From assembly GCA_014284505.1 (NCBI GenBank), contig JAAFYY010000001.1, forward strand, positions 8,543,845 through 8,607,844: 64,000 nucleotides of DNA. The letters run 5' to 3'. Below are positions 58,213 through 64,000 of the stretch, piece after piece; position 1 is the first letter of the stretch, and each line of letters begins with the position of its first letter. This DNA is from Streptacidiphilus sp. 4-A2 (lineage in GTDB: Bacteria; Actinomycetota; Actinomycetes; Streptomycetales; Streptomycetaceae). The notes beneath the pieces were generated by a model. The model ran no database searches and was not told where the DNA came from. It was given only the letters and a program-made list of their open reading frames with translations. A program made the translations under genes and the position numbers.

Positions 58213-58566
58213 CCGCCCGCCCGCCGCGGCCCTGCGCGATCCCCCGACGGGTGAGTAGTCGGGGATCATGCATCTGGACCAGAAGAGTTCATATCGTCGG
58301 ACAGTTCGCCGGATCGGGTGTCCCAGGAGTTTACCGGGGTCTCGGAAAATCCAGTTCATTCCCCATTTACCGCTGCTGATCAGCATATTCACTTCATCGG
58401 CACAGTTCTGCCGGGGGGCGCGAAGCCCGGCAGCGGGCGCTCGGACTGCACGCGGGAACGCCCTTGGCTCGGAATTTCCGGGTATCGACCTTGCGGAATG
58501 GGTGGCCAGAAGGCCCCCATGGGTGATCATGGGATTCCAACAGAGCACTTGCTACGAGGAGGCACG
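58213..58566. promoter_or_regulatory. Intergenic region upstream of HTH gene
   Basis: A 354-bp region less GC-rich than its surroundings between the ABC-F and HTH genes. After the terminator at 58238-58267 it holds no convincing gene and probably the HTH promoter. A small dyad CGGAA-T-TTCCG lies at 58470-58480. AGGAGG immediately precedes the GTG start at 58567. Confidence 0.45.
58238..58267 (+). terminator. Hairpin after ABC-F gene
   Basis: GATCCCCCGAC at 58238-58248 pairs with GTCGGGGATC at 58258-58267 (one bulged C) around a 9-nt loop, 26 nt after the ABC-F stop. Confidence 0.75.
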
Positions 58567-58799
58567 GGTGGCCGAGACTCTGAAAAAGGGCAGCCGGGTG
58601 ACTGGTGCCGCACGGACAAGCTCGCGACCGAGCTCAAGCGGAAGTACGACTCCGGCGCGAGCATCAGGGCACTTGCGGAGGAGACGGGCCGTTCCTACGG
58701 ATTCGTCCACCGCATGCTCAGCGAGTCCGGGTTTCCCTCCGCGGTCGCGGTGGTGCCACGCGCGGTAAGTCCAAGGCTGCCACGGCAGCCGGATCCTGA
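58567..58799 (+). CDS. Small helix-turn-helix DNA-binding protein
   Basis: About 77 residues, of a type widespread in streptomycetes. GTG at 58567 after AGGAGG. Begins VAETLKKGSRVTG, then LATELKRKYDSGASIRALAEE, TGRSYGFVHRMLSESG (the HTH) and a basic Gly/Arg/Lys tail (RGRGGATRGKSKAATAAG). Frame breaks near 58612 and 58730. Probably a chromosome- or promoter-binding regulator; target unknown. Confidence 0.8.
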
Positions 58800-58948
58800 C
58801 CCTCCGGTCACGGGTCCATCAGCTAAGCCCTGGCGCTTCGGCGGTTTGGGGAGTGACCGGTATCCCGGCCTCCCACCCGGCCGCCGATCGTCGTGTCACG
58901 GGCATTACTCTTCAGTAGCTTCGTATCCCCAAGCTGCCGGAGGTCCCC

Positions 58949-59759
58949 GTGTCCAGTTCCGCCCGCACTTCGCAGTCCGGCTTCGGCGCCGACCCGCCGA
59001 CTGGGAGCAGACCGGCGTCCGGCTCGACATCGACGGGGCCACGGCCACCGTCACCCTGTGCCGCCCCGAGCGCCGCAATGCCCAGTCGCCCGCGCTCTGG
59101 CGGGCCCTGGCCGCCATCGGGCGCTCGCTGCCCGGCAGCGTCCGGCTGGTGCTGCGGGCCGAGGGACTGTCCTTCTCCGCCGGTCTGGACCGGGCCATGT
59201 TCACCCCCGAGGGCATCCCCGGCGAGTCCAGCCTGCTCGACCTGGCCACCGGTGACGGCGAGCAGCAGATCGCCGGATTCCAGGAGGCGTTCACCTGGTG
59301 GCGCCGCCCGACCTGATCACCGTCGCCGCGGTGCAGGGCCACGCCGTGGGCGCCGGGTTCCAGCTGGCCCTCGGCTGCGACCTGCGGGTCTGCGCCGAGG
59401 ACGTGCAGTTCTCGATGCGGGAGACCTCGCTCGGCCTGGTCCCCGACCTGGCCGGGACCAAGCCGCTGGTGGACCTGGTCGGCCCGGCCCGGGCGCTGGA
59501 GATCTGCGGCACCGGCCGCTGGGTGGCGGCGGCCGAGGCCGAGCGGATCGGCCTGGCCAACCTGGTGGTGCCGGCCGCCGAGCTGGACGCCGCCGCGGCC
59601 GACCTCGGCGCCGCGCTGCTGGCCGCCCCCCGGGACGCGCTGATCGAGACCAAGGCGCTGCTCCAGGGCGCGCCCGGCCGCACCCACGAGCAGCAGCAGG
59701 CCGCCGAGCGCGCCGCCCAGGTCCGCCGGCTGCGCGACCTGGCCGGGGTGGCGGAGTAG
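58949..59759 (+). CDS. Enoyl-CoA hydratase/isomerase family protein
   Basis: Crotonase-fold protein of about 269 residues. GTG at 58949 after CCGGAGG. VRLDIDGATATVTLCRPERRNAQS opens the fold; FSAGLDRAMF gives the first oxyanion-hole strand; VQGHAVGAGFQLALGCDLRV the second. MRETSLGLVPDLAGTKPLVDLVGPARALEI and AERIGLANLVV follow as in the family. The two usual catalytic Glu positions are not clearly both present, so it could be an isomerase, hydrolase or other crotonase. Frame breaks near 58990 and 59310. Confidence 0.88.
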
Positions 59760-59887
59760 CCAGGCCCGTTAGCCCGTCCGGTGCGCCCGCCTGGCGGCCG
59801 GCCAGGCCCGCTTCTAGGGTGGCGGGGACATGTCCCGGTTGTCGGCTGCGTCCGCCTTCGCCGGGAATGCCCGACGAGGGAGCCGCC

Positions 59888-60342
59888 ATGACCGACATCG
59901 CCAAGCAGCCCGCCCCCAAACCCGGCCCGGGGGACTCCGCCCGGACCACCCGCCCCGGCGAGCGCGGCGCGTACCTCCATCGCGGTGGGGTGGTCGAGAA
60001 GATCGCCGGAATCGCGGCCCGTGAGGTCGACGGCGTGTACGCGCTGGGCAGCGGCGCGCGCGGCTTCGGCGCGGTCCGCGAGCGGGTGCCCGGAACCCGG
60101 CCCAATGTCGGCCGGGGCGTCAAGGGCGAGGTCGGCGAGAAGCAGGCAGCGCTGGACATCGACCTGATCGTCGAGTACGACGTGCCGATCCACAAGGTGG
60201 CCGCCTCGGTCCGGGTTCATGTGATCGAGGCGGTCGAGCGCACCACCGGGCTTGAGGTGGTCGAGGTCAACATCTCGGTCAACGACGTCCACCTGCCCAG
60301 TGACCAGGACGACGAGGACTCGTCGAGAGCAGGGTCCAGTGA
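59888..60342 (+). CDS. Asp23/Gls24 family envelope stress protein
   Basis: About 151 residues. ATG at 59888. After a Pro-rich leader comes the Asp23 domain: YLHRGGVVEKIAGIAAREVDGVYAL, ALDIDLIVEYDVPIHKVAASVRVHVIEAVERTTG and LEVVEVNISVNDVHLP. It ends in an acidic tail that reads to RVQ and a TGA at 60340-60342 if one base error near 60325 is allowed for; that TGA overlaps the next ATG. In Gram-positives Asp23 coats the inner membrane through the AmaP anchor, whose gene is four genes downstream. Confidence 0.93.
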
Positions 60343-60524
60343 TGCTGCCCGCGTTCTGCCTGGCGGTCGGCATGGCGCTCGGCTTCGCCGGGTACTTCGG
60401 CGGTTTCGGCGCGTTCCTGCTGGTGGCCGCCCTGGGTGCGATCGGCTTTGTGGTCGGCCGGCTGCTCGAGGGCGACCTGGAGTTCGGCGACTTCGTCCGG
60501 CCCAGGGGCCGGAACCGCCGATGA
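60342..60524 (+). CDS. Small membrane protein (DUF2273-like)
   Basis: Intact 60-residue protein. ATG at 60342. Two closely spaced hydrophobic segments (FCLAVGMALGFAGYFGGFG and FLLVAALGAIGFVVGRLL) followed by EGDLEFGDFVRPRGRNRR. Membership of the DUF2273-type proteins found in Asp23 operons fits size, topology and position. Start overlaps the asp23 stop and its stop overlaps the next start (ATGA). Confidence 0.82.
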   Translation: MLPAFCLAVGMALGFAGYFGGFGAFLLVAALGAIGFVVGRLLEGDLEFGDFVRPRGRNRR

Positions 60525-60900
60525 CCGAGGGCTCCGCCGCCGACGCCGCCTCCCCGGTGCCCCTGCCCGCGCCCTTCCCCCGGCCGAACGCGGCGGTCTG
60601 CGGATCGCCGACCGGGCACTGGCCCGGATCGCGGCCCAGGCCGCCAGCGAGGCGCTGGCCGAGCAGGCCCCGGAGCCGGACCGGCTCGACTTCCCCCGGG
60701 CCTCGGCCAGCCAGGGGCGGCGCGGCCTGCGGCTGCGGCTCGGCATCGACCTGCCCTACCCGGTGGACATCGCCGCCGCCACCGGCGCGGTGCACCACCA
60801 GGTGGTGCACCGGCTCCAGCAACTGGCCGGGGCCGCGGAGCCGACCATGGCGCTGGTCGTCGAACGGCTGGTGCCGCCCGCGCCCGGCGAGCTCCGGTGA
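60521..60900 (+). CDS. Asp23-like domain protein
   Basis: About 126 residues. ATG at 60521 in an ATGA overlap. After a Pro-rich start and a frame break near 60595 it reads RIADRALARIAAQAASEAL, LRLRLGIDLPYPVDIAAAT and VVHRLQQLAGAAEPTMALVVERLV, which resembles a shortened Asp23-type alpha/beta domain. Probably a second, diverged component of the Asp23 complex. Confidence 0.65.
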
Positions 60901-61539
60901 CCGCCCCCGCCGCGGTCCCCCGTCCCGGTCCGGCGAGCCCGGGTCCGGCGAGCCCGGCGCGGCCGAGCCCGACGCCGCCGGTGCCCGGACGGTCCGCCGC
61001 TGCTGCGGCCGCGCCGGCTCTGGTCGGTACGGCGCAACGCCTCCGCGCTGACCGCCCTGGCCGCGGTCTTCCTGGCGGGCGCGGTGCTCTACGAGGAGCT
61101 CTACATCCACACCGGCCACCGCGCCCACGCCTGGCGGACCCGGATCACCGACACCCTGGCCGACCACCACCTGAACAGCGGCTGGGTGATCGGCTCGGCG
61201 CGCTGTGCTGCGTGCTCGGCCTGTGGCTGCTGACGCTGGCGGTCACCCCCGGGCTGCGGGCGCTGCTGCCGATGTCCCCGGCCGGGACCGGCGGGCTGCG
61301 GGCCTCGCTGGACCGCGGCGGCGTCGCCGCGATGCTGCGCCGGACCACCCTGGAGGTGCCCGGCGCAGCGCGGCCAAGGTGCGGGCGGCCGCCGCCGGGC
61401 CCGGATCCGCGCCGACGTCCGCTACGGCTCGCACGAGGAGGCCCGGGCCGCGATGGTGGCCGCGCTGGCGGCCGAACGCGACCGGATGGGCCTGGCCCGG
61501 CCCCCGGCGATCCAAGTGAAGGTCAGAAGCAGCCGATGA
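60897..61539 (+). CDS. Membrane protein of Asp23 operon (DUF6286-like)
   Basis: About 214 residues. Start ATG at 60897 overlapping the previous stop. A long Pro/Ala/Ser-rich N-terminus is followed by helices around ALTALAAVFLAGAVLYEELY and VLGLWLLTLAVTPGL, then LLPMSPAGTGGLRASLDRGGVAAMLRRTTLEVPG and ADVRYGSHEEARAAMVAALAAERDRMGL, a layout like the DUF6286 proteins in streptomycete Asp23 operons. Frame breaks near 61000, 61200, 61365 and 61400. Ends in the ATGA shared with the next gene. Confidence 0.7.
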
Positions 61540-62169
61540 CCCGTACCGCGTTGAACCGGACCCTGCTCGCCCTGGCCGGGATCCTGCTGCTCGGCGGCGG
61601 TGTGCTGCTGCTGATCGGGCGGCCTCGACCTGGACCGCCACTGGCACCTGGGGCTGCCGCACGGCTGGCCGTGGAGCGGGCCGCACCAGGCCGTGCTCAG
61701 CCCGGTGGCGCGCACCCGCTGGCGCGGCAGCTCCTGGTGGTGGCCGGTGGTCTTCGGCGGCCTCGCCGTCTGCGCGCTGCTGGCGCTGTGGTGGCTGCTG
61801 GCCCAGCTGGGCCGGGGCCGGGCCGGGGATCTGCCGGTGCCCACCCCCTGGCAGCCGGCCCGCCCCTCCCGGGCCGCCCGCCGTCGCAGCGGGACCCTGG
61901 TCCGCGGCAACGCGCTGGCCCAGGCCATGGGCGCGGACGCGGAACGGCTGCCCGGGGTCGCCGCCGCCCGGGCCCGGCTGCTCGGCCGCTCGCACAGCCC
62001 CCGGGCCCGGTTCGCGCTGACCCTGGCCCCCGGGGCCGGGCCGGAGGAGGCGCTGCGGGCGCTGGGCCGCGGTCCGGTCACCTCGGCCCGGGCCAGCACC
62101 GGGCTGACCGACCTCCCGGTGGAGGTCAGGATCCGGGCTGAGAGCGGTCCCGCGGACCGGGTGGAGTGA
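61536..62169 (+). CDS. AmaP-like alkaline-shock membrane anchor protein
   Basis: About 210 residues. ATG at 61536. Two helices: LNRTLLALAGILLLGGGVLLLIG at the N-terminus and WWPVVFGGLAVCALLALWWLLAQL, followed by a cytoplasmic domain (LVRGNALAQAMGADAERLPGV, ARFALTLAPGAGPEEALRAL), the known layout of AmaP that tethers Asp23 to the membrane. Frame break near 61620. The 3' end overlaps the convergent GH15 gene by 44 bp. Confidence 0.8.
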
Positions 62170-63942
62170 GCCCGGGGGAGTCCTGCTCCGCCAGCCGGAA
62201 GGCGGTGTTCACCAGCGCCACATGGGTGAACGCCTGCGGGGTGTTGCCGAGCTGGCGGCCCACCCGAGGGTCCCACTCCTCGGAGATCAGGCCCAGGTCG
62301 TTGGCGATCGCCGCGACCCGCTCGAACAGCAGCCGGCCCTCCTCCCGGCGGCCGATCGCCACCAGCGCGTCGGCCAGCCAGAACGAGCAGGCCAGGAACG
62401 CGCCCTCCTCCCCCTGGAGCCCGTCCACCTGGGAGTCCTCGGCCTCGCCGGTGGAGTAGCGCAGGATGAAGCCGCCGCGGTCCAGCTGGTCCCTGACCGC
62501 CTCGACCGTGCTGATCGCGCGGGTCGTCCGGCGGCAGGAACCCGGTCTTCACCACGAACAGCGTGGCCGCGTCCAGCTCCTTGCCGCCGTAGTACTGGGT
62601 GAACGCGCCACCCCGGGTCGTAGCCCTTCTCGCAGACGTCGGCGTGGATGGCGTCGCGGACCGTGCGCCAGCGCTCGACCGGCGCGGGCAGCCCGCAGGA
62701 CTCGGCCATCCGCACCGCCCGGTCGAAGGCCACCCAGCACATCACCTTGGAGTGCACGAAGTGCCGGCGCCCGCCGCGGACCTCCCACAGGCCCTCGTCC
62801 GGCTCCTGCCAGTGCTCCTCCAGGAACGTCATCAGCGCCCGCAGTATCCCCCAGACATGGCGCTCCATCGGGATGCCGGACACCATCGCCAGATGCAGGG
62901 TGTCCACCACCTCGCCGTAGACGTCCAGTTGGAGCTGGTCCACGGCGGCGTTGCCGAAGCGCACCGGCGGAGTCCTCGTAGCCGGGCAGCCAGTCGGCGA
63001 TCACCTCCGGCAGCCGGCGCTCGCCGGCCACCCCGTACATGGTCTGCAGGTCGGCCGGGTCCCCGGCGATGGCCCGCAGCAGCCAGCCGCGCCAGGCGGC
63101 GGCCTCGGTGTGGAAGCCCCGCCCAGCAGCGCGGACAGGGTCATCGTCGAGTCCCGCAGCCAGCAGAAGCGGTAGTCCCAGTTCCGCTCGCCGCCGATCT
63201 GCTCCGGCAGTGCCGCGTGGCGGCGGCCACCATGCCGCCGGTGGGCGCGTAGGTCAGCCCCTTGAGGATCACCAGCGAGCGGATCACCGACTCCCGGTAG
63301 GGCCCCGGTAGTCACAGGAGTCCGCCCACTCCTGCCACTGCTCCAGGGTCTCCCGCAGCGCGCGCTCCGGGTCCTGCCGGGGCGGGGGTGGTGTGGTGCG
63401 AGGGCAGCCAGCTCAGCACGAACGGCACCCGGTCGCCCTCGTTCACGGTGAACTCGGAGACCGTGGCCAGCTGTTCGCCGAAGGTGTGCACCGAGGCGCG
63501 GCCCGCAACCACACCGAGTCGGACCGGCCACCGCCACCCGGTGGTGGTCGGTGCGCCGCACCCAGGGCACCACCCGCGCGTAGTCGAAGCGCAGCCGCAG
63601 CTCGCCGCGCATCCGGACGCTGCCGGAGACTCCCTCGACGATCCGCACCATGTCCGGGGTGCGGTCGCGCTGCGGCATGAAGTCGATCACCCGGTCCCGG
63701 TGGGCGTCTCCCACAGCGTCTCCAGGACCAGGCTGTCCCCGGTAGGAGCGGCTGTCGCAGAGCCCGGCCCCCTCCGGAGCCAGCCGCCAGTGCCCCTGCT
63801 CGTCGCCGCCGAGCAGCGCGGCGAAGCAGCTGGGCGAGTCGAACCGGGGCAGGCAGAGCCAGTCCACCGAGCCGTCCCGGCCGACCAGTGCCGCGGTCTG
63901 CAGGTCGCCGATGAGCGCGTAGTCCTCGATACGTCCGGGCAC
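62126..63942 (-). CDS. GH15 family glycoside hydrolase (trehalase/glucoamylase-like)
   Basis: Inverting alpha-glucosidase-type enzyme of about 605 residues, cytoplasmic (no signal seen). GTG at 63942. N-terminal beta domain: RIEDYALIGDLQTAALVGRDG and SVDWLCLPRFDSPSCFAALLG, as in actinobacterial GH15 trehalases. The (alpha/alpha)6 barrel has NWDYRFCWLRDSTMTLSALL, VDQLQLDVYGEVVDTLHLA, WEVRGGRRHFVHSKVMCWVAFDRA and EGAFLACSFWLADALV with the catalytic Glu region. Ten or so frame breaks. Substrate is probably trehalose or maltooligosaccharides, by family only. Convergent with the Asp23 operon. Confidence 0.9.
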
Positions 63943-64000
63943 AGGGCGGGTCCCCAGCTGTCGGGCACGGGCGGGTCGCCCCGACGCTACCCTGGCACCG

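Noticed and set aside
1..64000. Programmed frameshifting as the cause of frame changes
   Set aside because: Breaks occur in unrelated genes at unrelated contexts, lack slippery sites, and often need two compensating events.
1..64000. Secondary-metabolite cluster using ethylmalonyl-CoA from Ccr
   Set aside because: No PKS, NRPS, terpene or RiPP gene is visible; Ccr sits in a full assimilation operon.
1..64000. CRISPR arrays, tRNA/rRNA genes, transposases, prophage or att sites
   Set aside because: No regularly spaced long repeats, no cloverleaf or integrase-like sequences noticed on either strand.

Overview
The window is very GC-rich with strong GC bias at third codon positions, dense operons joined by ATGA/GTGA overlaps, and many GTG/TTG starts. 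With an Asp23/AmaP cluster, psd-pssA and the ethylmalonyl-CoA pathway operon, this points to a Streptomycetaceae chromosome (Streptomyces, Kitasatospora or Streptacidiphilus). There is no rRNA, tRNA, CRISPR array, insertion sequence, prophage gene or PKS/NRPS gene that I can see. About 50 protein genes are supported. Many of them change reading frame one or more times without any matching loss of family motifs. The simplest explanation is single-base (mostly deletion) error in the sequence, so I give the full gene span and note where the frame breaks.

Layout. 1-6175: an envelope or exopolysaccharide locus. The minus strand carries a membrane-anchored GH26-like hydrolase, a small membrane protein, a large polytopic membrane protein and a family-2 glycosyltransferase; the plus strand carries a paralogous glycosyltransferase and a polysaccharide deacetylase. 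6168-17680: late (aerobic) cobalamin synthesis on the minus strand, driven from a cobalamin riboswitch at about 17490-17668: cobD, cobQ, cobN, a ChlD-type chelatase subunit, cobO, then cobB, with a plus-strand Uma2-type nuclease gene between cobO and cobB. 17794-28262: mixed metabolism and regulation: a small membrane protein, a DadA/PuuB-like FAD oxidase, an alpha/beta-hydrolase-like protein, a hypothetical protein, a glutamine-synthetase-like ligase, an NAD(P)-binding oxidoreductase, MarR, and a divergent Lrp-MFS pair.

28392-39793: lipid and acyl-CoA metabolism. pssA-psd makes phosphatidylethanolamine. The operon ccr-ecm-citE-maoC-acd encodes the ethylmalonyl-CoA pathway, preceded by a TetR gene and a two-module 3-hydroxyacyl-CoA dehydrogenase. 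Ethylmalonyl-CoA mutase needs B12, which links this operon functionally to the cob operon. 40216-44128: NUDIX hydrolase, SRPBCC protein and an MFS transporter with three C-terminal beta-sandwich repeats.

44275-55713: a compact polysaccharide cluster: GT4, polyprenyl-phosphate sugar transferase, O-antigen-ligase/polymerase-like protein, MurJ/MviN-like flippase, polysaccharide deacetylase, second GT4, Wzz-like chain-length protein, CelD-like acyltransferase, and a convergent GH26-like hydrolase. Together these look like a Wzx/Wzy-type system. 55864-63942: PQQ-like hypothetical, ABC-F ATPase, HTH protein, enoyl-CoA hydratase, the Asp23/DUF2273/AmaP envelope-stress cluster and a GH15 trehalase/glucoamylase-type enzyme.

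The most interesting items are the polysaccharide cluster and its partial mirror at the left end, the MFS-beta-sandwich fusion, the possible GT2-membrane fusion, a hydrolase lacking its nucleophile serine, and paired operator-like dyads upstream of ccr.
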